This document shows positions 36,528 to 45,073 of a DNA stretch of 64,000 bases, piece by piece; the stretch's first letter is position 1, and every line of letters begins with the position of its first letter. The stretch lies in assembly GCA_021828865.1 (NCBI GenBank), contig JAJZCW010000013.1:1-64000 (forward strand), read 5' to 3'. The notes beneath the pieces were generated by a model. The model was not told where the DNA came from. It saw only the letters and a list, made by a program, of their open reading frames with translations, and did no database searches. This stretch comes from Bacillota bacterium (GTDB lineage Bacteria; Bacillota; Bacilli; Alicyclobacillales; SLC66). The position numbers and the translations under genes are program-made.

Positions 36528-37553
36528 TTGGAGACCTTGCGGGATTCCGGTGCAGACGAACCCATAGCTGAGGATGGACGTTTGCTCATGCAAGCGAGTG
36601 ATGATGAGGTATTTCCGCTTTCTTGGTACGCGGTGATGTGGTCAAAGGAATTAACGAGCCGACCGGTTAAACGAAAAATTGTTGGCAAGGAACTGGTATT
36701 CTTTCGAGACAGTAAGGGCCAAGTCAAATGTCTCGAGGCTTACTGCACCCATCGTGGAGCTGATCTGTCGCTTGGCTCCTGCAATCGTGACTCATTGCAT
36801 TGTGCATACCACGGTTGGGAATTTAACGGTGATGGCGAGTGTTTACAGATACCAGCTCATCCTGATCGTCCAATTCCTGATTTTGCCCACTTAAGGGCCT
36901 ATCCTGCTCAAGAATTGGCGGGACTAATCTGGGTGTATCCGCAAGATAAAAAGCTGGCGAATCCCGAAGAACTGAAGGTATTTCCTGAATTGATGGATAA
37001 ATCCTTTTCGTTCTCTCCCTATGAAGCAAAATGGAACGCGCATTTAACCCGCGTGGTGGAGAGTGTACTCGATGTTGCACATTTGGCTTTTGTCCATAAA
37101 AAAACCATTGGCAAACGGGTTGGTGCAGAAATAAGCACGATGCTATTTGAGGTGAACGATCGCAATAGACTGGTCATTCATAACGGTGGGGGGATTTTGG
37201 AATATTTATTTCCACAACAATGGATACTGAGACCATCTGAGAAAAGTGAGCGTAGTTTTGTGAATTACGTGACCTTTACGCCGATCAGTGCATCAGAGAC
37301 TATCATTTTTGGATATGCCGGGAGGACGTTTTTGCGGAAGATGCCGTTGATGACTCGGTTGTTTTCCCGTTACAGTTTGAAAATCCTTGAAGAAGACCGA
37401 AAAGTGGTGGAAAGCCAGCATCCTCGTCCGATCCCGGAGGCGCTTCGGATGGAGGCTCACGTTCCGGCAGACGGGCCGCAGGTGAGGTTTAGGCAACGAT
37501 GGTATCAGTTTATGACGAGTGAAGAGAAGAAAGTAAGAGTGAATCAGTCATGA
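36528..37553 (+). CDS. Rieske non-heme iron oxygenase
   Basis: A 341-residue Rieske-type oxygenase alpha subunit. The [2Fe-2S] motif is CTHRGADLSLGS...CAYHGWEF (C-x-H ... C-x2-H). The mononuclear iron site is in ESVLDVAHLAFVH (D-x2-H-x4-H). The family includes PaO/VanA/choline-monooxygenase-like enzymes; the substrate is unknown. No reductase or ferredoxin gene is adjacent. TTG at 36528 is chosen since GGGGGT precedes it by seven bases; GTG 36519 overlaps that site. It forms an operon with folE ended by a terminator at 37566. Confidence 0.85.
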   Translation: METLRDSGADEPIAEDGRLLMQASDDEVFPLSWYAVMWSKELTSRPVKRKIVGKELVFFRDSKGQVKCLEAYCTHRGADLSLGSCNRDSLHCAYHGWEFNGDGECLQIPAHPDRPIPDFAHLRAYPAQELAGLIWVYPQDKKLANPEELKVFPELMDKSFSFSPYEAKWNAHLTRVVESVLDVAHLAFVHKKTIGKRVGAEISTMLFEVNDRNRLVIHNGGGILEYLFPQQWILRPSEKSERSFVNYVTFTPISASETIIFGYAGRTFLRKMPLMTRLFSRYSLKILEEDRKVVESQHPRPIPEALRMEAHVPADGPQVRFRQRWYQFMTSEEKKVRVNQS

Positions 37554-37565
37554 GCACGATAATGG

Positions 37566-37602
37566 GGGTATTAGAGAATTCTCTAATACCCGCAATTTTT
37601 TT
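37566..37602. terminator. Terminator after the folE-Rieske operon
   Basis: GGGTATTAGAGAA and TTCTCTAATACCC form a perfect palindromic stem at 37566-37591, with T-rich sequence to 37602. It probably serves the Rieske gene and the convergent MFS gene. Confidence 0.85.
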
Positions 37603-37604
37603 AT

Positions 37605-38795
37605 TTAATGTGCGTGTTGGTGATGAAGGCCTTCGGCTTGTCCATTTTCCTCAAGACTTCTGACAAACAAGCCCGTTGCAAAGAGAAGTGCGATGAGTCC
37701 TACCACCAAAAGAGCCGCTGCGATCCAAAACGGCACTTGCATGCCGAACTTTGGTCCTAAAAATCCACTCAAAATAGGAGCAATGGCCGCACCGGCCCAG
37801 CGTAAAAAGTTATAGGTACCTGAGGAAATGGAGCGGGAGAATGGCGACAGTTCCATGGCAAGCGTGGTAAATAGTGCATTGGCAATCCCGCAGAAAAATC
37901 CCGAGATGACAATTACCCAAAGAAGGGCTGATCCGTGCACCAAAGCGGCGGCGATAAATATAATCACCAATCCCACTAGATTGGCCTGAAGAAGTCGCAC
38001 CGGGCCAAAAAGCGGTCGCAACCAGTTGACGACAAAGACAGATGAGATTCCGACCAGAATTCCCCATGCGAAGTAAGTAAAACCCAGGGCAATACTACTC
38101 AGTCCTTTGAGCGTCAGAGGCGAATAGGCGAGAATGGTGAAAAACGCGTAACTATAAGCAAGCCCAATCAGGGCATTGGTGAGGACTGCGGGATGACGCA
38201 TAGCGCGAAATAGGTCCTTTGCAGACCTAGCGGCTTCCCGGTTGTTTTCCTTGACACTGAAAAAAGTAAAGAGTAGTGCGATAAACATCAAGAGTGATGT
38301 CCCATAAAACGGGAAACGCCATGAGATATGGCCCAAAAATCCGCCTATTAACGGACCAGAGGCAATCCCCAGACCAAGAGCTGCCTCGTATAAGGTGATG
38401 GCAGAAGCCATGCCGCCAGTCGAAGCGCCGACGATGATGGACAATGCTGTCGAGGTAAAAAATGCATTGCCGAGGCCCCAACCGGCACGCACAGTGGCGA
38501 GAATGCCAATATTAGGCGAACGCCCGGAAAGAAAAGCGAATATTACCACTAGAGAGAGTCCAATTAACATGACGCGACGACCACCGAGTCTTGTGGCAAG
38601 TACTCCTGAAATCAGCATGGTAATGGCCATGACCGCAATATAGCTCGTAAAGAGCCATTCCACTTGAAAAGGAGTGGCTCCCATCGCTTTGCCGATCAGC
38701 GGCAATAGCGGGTCCACCACACCAATCCCCATAAATGCAATGAGTGTGGCAAATGCAGTGGCAATGACTGCAGGAGGAAATCTTTTTGACATCAT
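37605..38795 (-). CDS. MFS transporter
   Basis: A 396-residue major facilitator with about 12 membrane helices, of the drug/proton antiporter kind. It has MGIGVVDPLLPLIGKAMGATPFQVEWLFTSYI in helices 1-2, RLGGRRVMLIGL in the loop 2-3 motif, and a short histidine-rich tail (EGLHHQHAH). Start ATG at 38795 has AAGGAG six bases upstream; ATG 38792 is equally possible, while the 21 upstream open codons lack support. Substrate unknown; the His-rich end could bind metal. Confidence 0.85.
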   Translation of the reverse strand: MMSKRFPPAVIATAFATLIAFMGIGVVDPLLPLIGKAMGATPFQVEWLFTSYIAVMAITMLISGVLATRLGGRRVMLIGLSLVVIFAFLSGRSPNIGILATVRAGWGLGNAFFTSTALSIIVGASTGGMASAITLYEAALGLGIASGPLIGGFLGHISWRFPFYGTSLLMFIALLFTFFSVKENNREAARSAKDLFRAMRHPAVLTNALIGLAYSYAFFTILAYSPLTLKGLSSIALGFTYFAWGILVGISSVFVVNWLRPLFGPVRLLQANLVGLVIIFIAAALVHGSALLWVIVISGFFCGIANALFTTLAMELSPFSRSISSGTYNFLRWAGAAIAPILSGFLGPKFGMQVPFWIAAALLVVGLIALLFATGLFVRSLEENGQAEGLHHQHAH

Positions 38796-38890
38796 TCCAT
38801 TCTCCTTAATCATTTCGAGATTCGAAATTATAGATAATCCATATCTTACACGAGCCAACTAGGAATTTCTAGATGCAGACAATGGCAGAT

Positions 38891-38929
38891 AAAAACAACC
38901 CAGTTCGCTTATCATTTGCGGACTGGGTT
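38891..38929 (-). terminator. Terminator of cotJAB
   Basis: AACCCAGTTCGC and GCGGACTGGGTT form a 12-base stem (38897-38929), followed on the minus strand by GTTTTTATC. It lies just past the cotJB stop. Confidence 0.8.
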
Positions 38930-38955
38930 CGAATTGAATCATCTGCACGGTAGGG

Positions 38956-39210
38956 TTAATGTACTTCCCACGGCCAGGGCTGTTCCACCCATCCTTCTCG
39001 GTTGATGGTGTGGTCTTCTCCGTATCCCATTAAGGGACCCACCTGCTGTTCATACGCTTTACGGAGCGATCTCATTCTTTTATGCAACGTGGCGAAATCT
39101 TGCAGTGCATAAGGGTCATCGGGGTGTGTGTCCAAGTAAAGCTGCACTTCAGTCAATGCAAAACCGGTACACTGTAATTCATGCATAAAATCCATCTCAT
39201 ACGTGCTCAT
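38956..39210 (-). CDS. cotJB: Spore coat protein CotJB
   Basis: CotJB, 84 residues. The pattern LQCTGFALTEVQLYLDTHPDDPYALQDF with a closing W-rich WVEQPWPWEVH is typical of this inner spore-coat protein, which in Bacillus depends on CotJA and CotJC. ATG at 39210 overlaps the cotJA stop (ATGA). In Bacillus cotJC follows directly; here the next gene is an MFS transporter on the same strand after a terminator, and cotJC is elsewhere in the window. Confidence 0.9.
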   Translation of the reverse strand: MSTYEMDFMHELQCTGFALTEVQLYLDTHPDDPYALQDFATLHKRMRSLRKAYEQQVGPLMGYGEDHTINREGWVEQPWPWEVH

Positions 39211-39380
39211 GATCGCTCACCCGATCTTTCATCATGCAAACGAACGTGTTTGCGATATTGGTCATCGAGATGAGGATACAGTGTTCCTTGGTAAAGCGCG
39301 GTGGGTAAATCGTATTTTTTCATTTCACTATACGAATAAGGGGCAACCCCGTCCGGGAACTGCAAATCGTCTTCTGCCAT
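39207..39380 (-). CDS. cotJA: Spore coat-associated protein CotJA
   Basis: A 57-residue protein read directly from the minus strand (begins MAEDDLQFPDGVAPYS, contains ALYQGTLYPHLDDQYRK). The proline-rich start and the LYxGTLYPxLD block are CotJA hallmarks. ATG at 39380 has AAGGAG 13 bases upstream, a long spacing. It overlaps cotJB by three bases. SigK-like boxes lie at 39417-39443. The gene is easily overlooked because of its size. Confidence 0.88.
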   Translation of the reverse strand: MAEDDLQFPDGVAPYSYSEMKKYDLPTALYQGTLYPHLDDQYRKHVRLHDERSGERS

Positions 39381-39416
39381 GGCAAGACAAACGCTCCTTT
39401 TCCATTTAGGTAACTA

Positions 39417-39443
39417 TACAATATGGAGTTTTGCCCAAAATGT
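39417..39443 (-). promoter_or_regulatory. Possible SigK-type promoter of cotJAB
   Basis: On the minus strand AC (39442-39443), 16 bases, CATATTGTA (39417-39425), which matches the SigK -10 pattern CATAnnnTA. Confidence 0.45.
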
Positions 39444-39474
39444 GATAAATTGGATGATGGGAGAGATGAGTAAT

Positions 39475-40443
39475 ATGAATGAGCATCAGATCAAAGTTTG
39501 GCATGAAAAGCTAAAACAATTAGTAATGGAGACATCCAAGCACATCATTGGTAAGGAAGAGGTCATTCGCAAAATGGTCGTTGCTATTATCGCTGGTGGC
39601 CATGTCCTGCTTGAGGATGTGCCTGGGACTGGTAAAACCAGTCTGGCACTGACCTTAGCCAAAGTGCTTGGACTTGATTTTAAGAGGCTACAGTGTACAC
39701 CGGATTTACTCCCGGCAGACGTGTTGGGAACGTTTGTCTATCATCCGGAACAAAGAGAATTTGCCTTTCGGTCAGGACCAATTTTTACTCAATTATTGTT
39801 GGTCGATGAGATCAATCGCGCGGTTCCGAGAATGCAGTCTGCTTTACTTGAAGCGATGCAGGAAGGGAAAGTGACGATTGAAGGACATACCATGCCACTT
39901 TCCACTCCATTTATTGTCCTTGCTACTGCTAATCCACTGGAGTCGCAGGGTATATTTCCACTTCCTGAAGCACAGCTTGACCGTTTTTTGGTGCAACTAC
40001 ATATGGGGTATCTCTCAGAAGAACGGGAACAGGAGATGATCAAGAGGATACGACTTGATCAAAGCGCAGAAATCACCACTATCTTGCAACCAAACGAAAT
40101 TAACGTGATAAAGGATTTCGTAAAAAAAATAGAAGTGACCACTGATCTATTAGCGTATATTGTGCGATTAGGTCGCTCCACTAGGGAAAATGATCGGATT
40201 CTCGTGGGAGCCAGTCCCCGTGCTATTCTGGCACTCACGTCTTACGCGCAGGCTCTTGCACTCCTTTATGGACGCACTTTTGTCATTCCAGATGATGTGA
40301 AAGAGGCATTTTATCCCGTGATGAACCATCGGTTGATATACAGGCAGGATTACAGGCTGGAAGGCGAGGCAGAGGCAAAAAAAGCCTTATTTGATGAATT
40401 GATAGGAAATGTGCCGGTACCTGTAGAACAGGTTGAGGTATAG
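39475..40443 (+). CDS. MoxR-family AAA+ ATPase
   Basis: A 322-residue MoxR AAA+ chaperone-like ATPase. Walker A EDVPGTGKTSLA, Walker B LLVDEINRA, then PRMQSALLEAMQEGKVTIEG and the sensor region LATANPLESQGIFPLPEAQLDRF. Start ATG at 39475 has GGGAGAG nine bases upstream; the frame is open to 39379 but that part overlaps cotJA. Forms an operon with the DUF58 and DUF4129-like genes, the common trio that remodels or activates a membrane partner. Confidence 0.92.
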   Translation: MNEHQIKVWHEKLKQLVMETSKHIIGKEEVIRKMVVAIIAGGHVLLEDVPGTGKTSLALTLAKVLGLDFKRLQCTPDLLPADVLGTFVYHPEQREFAFRSGPIFTQLLLVDEINRAVPRMQSALLEAMQEGKVTIEGHTMPLSTPFIVLATANPLESQGIFPLPEAQLDRFLVQLHMGYLSEEREQEMIKRIRLDQSAEITTILQPNEINVIKDFVKKIEVTTDLLAYIVRLGRSTRENDRILVGASPRAILALTSYAQALALLYGRTFVIPDDVKEAFYPVMNHRLIYRQDYRLEGEAEAKKALFDELIGNVPVPVEQVEV

Positions 40444-40446
40444 CCG

Positions 40447-41526
40447 ATGCTATTGTTGCCAATTGTGCTTCTTTTCATGATTTGGTTATGGCCTGTGATC
40501 TGGTTTAGACTAATACGCGAAAAATTACAGGTGGAGGTTGCCATCACCCGAAATGTGGTGGCCATCAATGAGGCCATACCTGTCAAGATACAAATACATA
40601 ATGCCTCATGGCTGCCATGCCCGAAGGTAAGCTTGTTTCTTTCTTTACCTGAAGGGTTGTCAGTGGAAAAAGAGGATGATGACGCCCGTTTTGAGTATCA
40701 GACGTTTCTTCTAGGCAAGCAAAGTTTGACCTTGGAGACAGTGATCTATGGAAAAAAAAGAGGATTACAGAACTTCTCTAATGGAAGTGTGAGCATTGGC
40801 TTAAATGAAGGATTTGGTCTTCGGAACCTTTTTATCGGAGGGAAAATACATCAGGAGCTTGTGGTTTTACCAGACCTGATCGATATCAATACTTACTTGT
40901 TTGAATCGAAGGATTGGCTAGGGAAAATGGAACAGCGCAGGTGGATCCTCCCTGACGAAACGATGTTTTCAGGCATCAGGGAATACGCGGCAGGGGACGA
41001 ATTTCGCCACGTGGCATGGAAAGCCAGTGCTCGAACAGGAGTGTGGAAGACGAAGACGTTTTTCGGTTCAACTGACTGGGATGTGGTCATGCTTTTGAAT
41101 GCACAGTTTTTTGATCAGTACTGGAGCGGAACGCTGACTGATGAATTTGATTATTTGAGTAGTGTCGTATGTTCATGGGCTTATGAATTGCAAAAACGGG
41201 GAGCCAAAATTCACTTGGCTACCAACGCGATGCTGTCCAATCACCCCCAAACCATTTGGCATGGGGAATTGCTTGCCCATCAACTTCGTCACTTGTTCGG
41301 ACGAGTCTATCCTTACGCGAACCAGTCCATCGAGAAGTTAACAGAGGTGGCAGCATCGCACCTCAAGAATCGGGAAATGGTCATGGTTTTTTCCGCGTAC
41401 GCTTCTACCGAAGTGCTGCAGCATTTGTCTACTCTTGCTAGATCAGGTCATGCCCTGTATTGGATCAACGGGAAAAAGCAACGTGTGAACCTGGATGGTT
41501 ATCCTGAATTTCAGCGCATCATATAG
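40447..41526 (+). CDS. DUF58 domain protein
   Basis: A 359-residue protein of the DUF58 family: a membrane helix at the extreme N-terminus, a beta-rich region, then the signature GIREYAAGDEFRHVAWKASARTG (about residues 178-200) and a vWA-like C-terminal half. It starts three bases after the moxR stop. In the family it works with MoxR ATPases; the exact job is not known. Confidence 0.88.
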   Translation: MLLLPIVLLFMIWLWPVIWFRLIREKLQVEVAITRNVVAINEAIPVKIQIHNASWLPCPKVSLFLSLPEGLSVEKEDDDARFEYQTFLLGKQSLTLETVIYGKKRGLQNFSNGSVSIGLNEGFGLRNLFIGGKIHQELVVLPDLIDINTYLFESKDWLGKMEQRRWILPDETMFSGIREYAAGDEFRHVAWKASARTGVWKTKTFFGSTDWDVVMLLNAQFFDQYWSGTLTDEFDYLSSVVCSWAYELQKRGAKIHLATNAMLSNHPQTIWHGELLAHQLRHLFGRVYPYANQSIEKLTEVAASHLKNREMVMVFSAYASTEVLQHLSTLARSGHALYWINGKKQRVNLDGYPEFQRII

Positions 41527-41536
41527 GGGGGAGCTT

Positions 41537-42529
41537 ATGAAACGATCGCCAGCGTCTAATGGGATCCTGCGATGGAGCGCAATGGAAGCGTACGTGCCAT
41601 TATTTTTTCTCTTTTTCTTATTAGGCACGACGAGTATTTGGGTGCAATTCGCGGGTCTCGGTGTGGTGCTCGTCTATGTCCTGTATCGCATAGGAAAAAT
41701 AGCGGCAGATGAGCACCCGGAGGATGTCATTCGTTTTTACTTAAAAGTGGATTCAGGGATTCTCGTAGCCATGTGGGCTTTTCATTTGATTGAATTGCTG
41801 CCTGGAGGAGTTTCTTTTTCTTTTACCCATCGAGAAGCCATCCCGCTTATGGTGCTGTATCTGGTGTTACGACTGGTGGAATTGTGGTGGGTGGAAAGAA
41901 GGTTGTCGGGCACCAAGCTTTCAGGACAAAAGATCATCCCGTTGCTGCTTGTCGCAGCCGTCATTCTCGCTTTCTGGGGGATACCGCTTCTCTACGAGGC
42001 TTACCTCGTTCTCTTTGTTGCATTTGGTTTTGTGGCATCCTTGCCATTATTTCTGGTTCATCATCTGCCTCAATTACTGCAAAAAAACCATGGGCAAGCG
42101 TCCGGTATCCACTTGTCGAATTTAGCAAAAATGCATTCACTCACTCAAGGCAAGCCACTGCATTTGTCTGCCTCAATGAGCACGTCGATTATTGTCGTCA
42201 TCTGGGTGGGGGTTGTGGCGGCTGCTATTTTTGTGTTCCTGATGTTACGTAAACGCTCGAAGTGGACGCATGAGAAGGATTCACACATTCGCAGCGTGGT
42301 ACGCACCAAATGGGAAAAGGGGAAGGGGTTGAACCTTATTCCCACAGACAATCCCATTCGCCGCCAATATCAGGCATGGCTCTTGAAGCAACATCAATTG
42401 GGCGTTACGATAAGAACAGAAGAAACACCAAGAGAATTCCTGAAGCGGGCCGTATCAATTCCGGACGATGCTGTCGATCCAAGGGATCTAACGCTTCTCT
42501 ATGAAAAAAACAGGTATGGAGGGAAGTAG
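41537..42529 (+). CDS. DUF4129-like membrane protein
   Basis: A 330-residue protein with several hydrophobic segments between about residues 15 and 170, a further membrane helix near 215-235 (IIVVIWVGVVAAAIFVFL), and a cytoplasmic C-terminal domain (IRRQYQAWLLKQHQLGVTIRTEETPREFLKRA) that resembles DUF4129. In related clusters this tail is fused to a transglutaminase domain, which is missing here. ATG at 41537 follows AGGGGGGAG. Third gene of the moxR operon. Confidence 0.7.
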   Translation: MKRSPASNGILRWSAMEAYVPLFFLFFLLGTTSIWVQFAGLGVVLVYVLYRIGKIAADEHPEDVIRFYLKVDSGILVAMWAFHLIELLPGGVSFSFTHREAIPLMVLYLVLRLVELWWVERRLSGTKLSGQKIIPLLLVAAVILAFWGIPLLYEAYLVLFVAFGFVASLPLFLVHHLPQLLQKNHGQASGIHLSNLAKMHSLTQGKPLHLSASMSTSIIVVIWVGVVAAAIFVFLMLRKRSKWTHEKDSHIRSVVRTKWEKGKGLNLIPTDNPIRRQYQAWLLKQHQLGVTIRTEETPREFLKRAVSIPDDAVDPRDLTLLYEKNRYGGK

Positions 42530-42537
42530 CCCTTTTC

Positions 42538-42990
42538 ATGAAAACAAGAAGTGATAAAGCGAACTCACTGTTTTATCAATATCTGGCTGTTGCGCTGGGG
42601 GGAATCATTGGCGCACTGTTGCGCGAAACCATCGAGTTGATGCTAAGCCCCAATTTAACGGACCACATTCCGATTGCAACCATGTTGATCAATTGGTCAG
42701 GGAGTCTGGTGCTTGCGTGGTTCTATACCAAAACTATCTGGCATTGGCGAGTTCCCCAATGGTTCAGGGTCGGTGTAGGGACAGGCATTATTGGTGCATT
42801 TACCACCTTTTCTACGTTTTCTGTCGAAGCAGATACACTCATCTCACAAAATATAGCGTTAGGGTTTATGTATATCGTTTCCAGTGTGGTTGGCGGCCTT
42901 GGGTTCTCATGGATTGGGCTTCGATTAGCGGGAGAAAAAGCGGAAAAGAAAGATAATGTCATGCTTAATACCCAAGCTTCAGAAAGATGA
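42538..42990 (+). CDS. crcB: Fluoride channel FluC (CrcB), first copy
   Basis: A 150-residue FluC/CrcB fluoride exporter subunit. The signatures GGIIGALLRE, INWSGSLVLAWFY and GTGIIGAFTTFSTFSVEA are present, with four membrane helices. The second copy follows after 27 bases; such pairs often form heterodimeric or double channels. The INxxG position reads INWSG here. No fluoride riboswitch could be seen upstream; the gene begins nine bases after the DUF4129-like gene. Confidence 0.9.
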   Translation: MKTRSDKANSLFYQYLAVALGGIIGALLRETIELMLSPNLTDHIPIATMLINWSGSLVLAWFYTKTIWHWRVPQWFRVGVGTGIIGAFTTFSTFSVEADTLISQNIALGFMYIVSSVVGGLGFSWIGLRLAGEKAEKKDNVMLNTQASER

Positions 42991-43017
42991 TGGACGGTGG
43001 TACCCAAGGAGGCTTGT

Positions 43018-43380
43018 GTGTTGTTGGTGAATTGGCTTGTGCTTTGCTTAGGGGCGGCACTTGGGGCAGTATTGCGCTTTTTTTTGACCAACCTGATCAA
43101 TAAGCGTTGGAGATACTCGTTTCCTGTGGCCACTTTTTTTATTAATATGGTGGGGGCATTTCTTCTTGGTTTATTGTACGCAAAAAACCACGGACCAGAT
43201 CAATCGATTCTGTTATTCATGATCGGCATTGGATTTCTTGGCGCATTTACCACCTTCTCCACCTTTACCTATGAGACCGCCATCCTTCTGGATCGCAGGG
43301 CGCTCATCGCATCGCTATCTAATGTGTTAATCAGTGTCATATTGGGGCTGTTTTTTGCCTGGTTGGCTACTGTCATTTAG
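43018..43380 (+). CDS. crcB: Fluoride channel FluC (CrcB), second copy
   Basis: A 120-residue FluC subunit with GAALGAVLRFFLTNL, INMVGAFLLGLLY and GIGFLGAFTTFSTFTYE, the complete family set and four membrane helices. GTG at 43018 is five bases after AAGGAGG; TTG 43021 and 43024 are also possible. Its 3' end overlaps the convergent acpS by 54 bases. Confidence 0.9.
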   Translation: MLLVNWLVLCLGAALGAVLRFFLTNLINKRWRYSFPVATFFINMVGAFLLGLLYAKNHGPDQSILLFMIGIGFLGAFTTFSTFTYETAILLDRRALIASLSNVLISVILGLFFAWLATVI

Positions 43381-43812
43381 CGCAGGTTGAAGCAACACGA
43401 TCGCTGTAGCAAGTGTAGCAGTATGGGAGAGACTGACTTCGGCTTGTAATGGTGCAAAAGAGGCAAAAGTTTGCGCCGTTTGTCCTAAAAAGCGAAGCGA
43501 AGGGAGTCCCTCATCAGTTTTGAGTGTTTCGATTTCATGAAAAATGAGGGGAGGCAATCGCGGGATTGAGTCACCTTTGAGATGAGTAAGCATCAATCGT
43601 TGGTACAGGGTACTGAGCGCCTTGAAGGCAGCTTCTTTGACGGCAAACCGCCCTGCATAAAATTCAACTCGACGATTTGTGGATGCGATGGTATCGGCAA
43701 ATTTCCTTTCTTGTACCGAATAGACACGAGCAACAAAACGTGAATTCTCTATGGCTCCTGCAATTCTTGGAATGTCGACTAGATCTATTCCCACAAACAA
43801 AAGCGGCTCCAC
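43327..43812 (-). CDS. acpS: Holo-ACP synthase AcpS
   Basis: AcpS, up to 161 residues, transferring 4'-phosphopantetheine to acyl carrier protein. FVGIDLVDIPRI (magnesium-binding Asp), FYAGRFAVKEAAFKAL (catalytic E and K) and AEVSLSHTATLATAIVLL are visible. GTG 43812 is too close to AAGGAG; TTG 43800 or GTG 43794 would give a more usual short N-terminus. The C-terminal 20 residues after VLLQPAL are an extra tail that reads through the 3' end of the opposite fluC gene. Confidence 0.88.
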   Translation of the reverse strand: MEPLLFVGIDLVDIPRIAGAIENSRFVARVYSVQERKFADTIASTNRRVEFYAGRFAVKEAAFKALSTLYQRLMLTHLKGDSIPRLPPLIFHEIETLKTDEGLPSLRFLGQTAQTFASFAPLQAEVSLSHTATLATAIVLLQPALNDSSQPGKKQPQYDTD

Positions 43813-43850
43813 CTCTCCTTATTTTACTCTATTGTATCACTCGTCTCCGC

Positions 43851-43880
43851 TTGCAACGAAGCGTTCAGTCGTGCTATACT
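43851..43880 (+). promoter_or_regulatory. Promoter of tRNA-Leu, left copy
   Basis: TTGCAA (43851-43856), 18 bases, TATACT (43875-43880), 22 bases before the tRNA. It lies outside the repeated segment and is therefore the ancestral tRNA promoter. Confidence 0.7.
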
Positions 43881-43896
43881 CCTTTAGTAACTTTTA

Positions 43897-43996
43897 CTGC
43901 GAGCGGTCGTGGCGGAATTGGCAGACGCGCAAGATTCAGGTTCTTGTGCCCGTCAGGGCGTGGAGGTTCAAGTCCTCTCGACCGCATATTAAACAA
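43897..43996 (+). repeat. Left 100-bp direct repeat (attL candidate)
   Basis: This 100-base stretch is identical to 55393-55492. It contains six bases of leader, the whole tRNA-Leu and ten bases after it. The sequence diverges on both sides of both copies. Confidence 0.9.
43903..43986 (+). tRNA. tRNA-Leu (CAG)
   Basis: 84 bases with acceptor GCGGTCG pairing with CGACCGC, discriminator A, and the long variable arm of leucine tRNA. The anticodon loop TTCAGGT gives CAG. CCA is not encoded. Preceded by a good promoter. Identical to the copy at 55399-55482. Confidence 0.95.
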
Positions 43997-44098
43997 GGAT
44001 TTTAGGGATCTTCAAAGTTCAAAAAATCTTGTGTCTTACTAGTCAACGACTAAGGGCACTCCAGACCACAATACTTTGATTTCAAAATTGATCAAAGG

Positions 44099-45028
44099 AT
44101 GGTGGTTTTTTTGTTGCTTAAATTTGCAATCGCTGATTTTTTGGCTGATCGGGAATACAAAAATATTTCAACAGCCACAATAAGCACATATAAATTTACG
44201 TTGCAGGAATTTCATTCTTATTGCGTGGAGAATGAGATTATTGATGCTGATGATGTGACTGGTTCAACAATTAAAGATTATTTGCTGTATTGTCTGCATG
44301 AACGTAGTAATAATCCCACCACAAGGAATACAAAATTAAGGACTTTGAAAGCATTTTTCAATTATTTGTTTGACAGTGAAATTATCAAGTCAAACCCTGT
44401 AAAAAAAGTAGGGTTTGCGAAGCAAGAAGTGAAAATTGAGGTGTTTACAGATCATCAAATAGGTCAAATGTTGAATTATTACAAACGTAAAAAGACCAGA
44501 TACAGAAGTTTTTACTCTTATCGTGAATACTTTATGATCGTGTTTTTGCTTGGTACTGGTGTGCGATTATCTGAAATGCTGAATTTAAAGTGGAGTGATA
44601 TTGACTTAATCAATGGTGTCATTTCTGTATTTGGAAAAAAACGCGAAATAAGCAGTATTCCAATTTCAAACAAACTAAAAAAAGAATTTCTTGAATATCA
44701 ACTCTTTTGTAAATTGACATTTGCAGAAAATGAGCTTAAGTATGTTTTTGTGACAATCGACAATACTCCATTAAGGCCGGACACAATCAAGAACATTTTT
44801 AAGCGATTATCAAAAACGATGAATTTTAATGATGTGCGTTTATCAGCACATACATTTAGGCATACATTTGCCCACCATTGCCTTATGAATGGGATGGACG
44901 TATTTACCCTTCAAAAGCTATTAAGACACACTGATTTGTCAATGACGCAACGTTACTTAGCTTTATGGGGAACTGCATTGAAGGAGCAAAACGACAAGTA
45001 CAATCCACTTAACAACATTGAATTATAG
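44099..45028 (+). CDS. Tyrosine integrase of the element
   Basis: A 309-residue phage-type tyrosine recombinase: N-terminal SAM-like core-binding domain (about 5-95) and catalytic domain with Arg in GTGVRLSEMLNLKW, Lys in FGKKREI, HxxR in SAHTFRHTFAHHCL, and the nucleophile Tyr in RHTDLSMTQRYLAL. Placed directly inside the left repeat, as expected for the enzyme that integrated the element in tRNA-Leu. ATG at 44099 follows AAAGG closely; later starts are possible. Base composition is clearly more AT-rich than the acpS side. Confidence 0.9.
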   Translation: MVVFLLLKFAIADFLADREYKNISTATISTYKFTLQEFHSYCVENEIIDADDVTGSTIKDYLLYCLHERSNNPTTRNTKLRTLKAFFNYLFDSEIIKSNPVKKVGFAKQEVKIEVFTDHQIGQMLNYYKRKKTRYRSFYSYREYFMIVFLLGTGVRLSEMLNLKWSDIDLINGVISVFGKKREISSIPISNKLKKEFLEYQLFCKLTFAENELKYVFVTIDNTPLRPDTIKNIFKRLSKTMNFNDVRLSAHTFRHTFAHHCLMNGMDVFTLQKLLRHTDLSMTQRYLALWGTALKEQNDKYNPLNNIEL

Positions 45029-45041
45029 CTGCAAATAAATT

Positions 45042-45073
45042 AACTCCCTTGCAAAATTGTAAGGGAGTTTTTT
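45042..45073 (+). terminator. Terminator after the integrase
   Basis: AACTCCCTT (45042-45050) and AAGGGAGTT (45061-45069) form a stem followed by a T-run to 45073. Confidence 0.85.

Noticed and set aside
42480-42540. Fluoride riboswitch before the fluC pair
   Set aside because: Only nine bases separate fluC from the preceding gene, and no matching conserved core is present.
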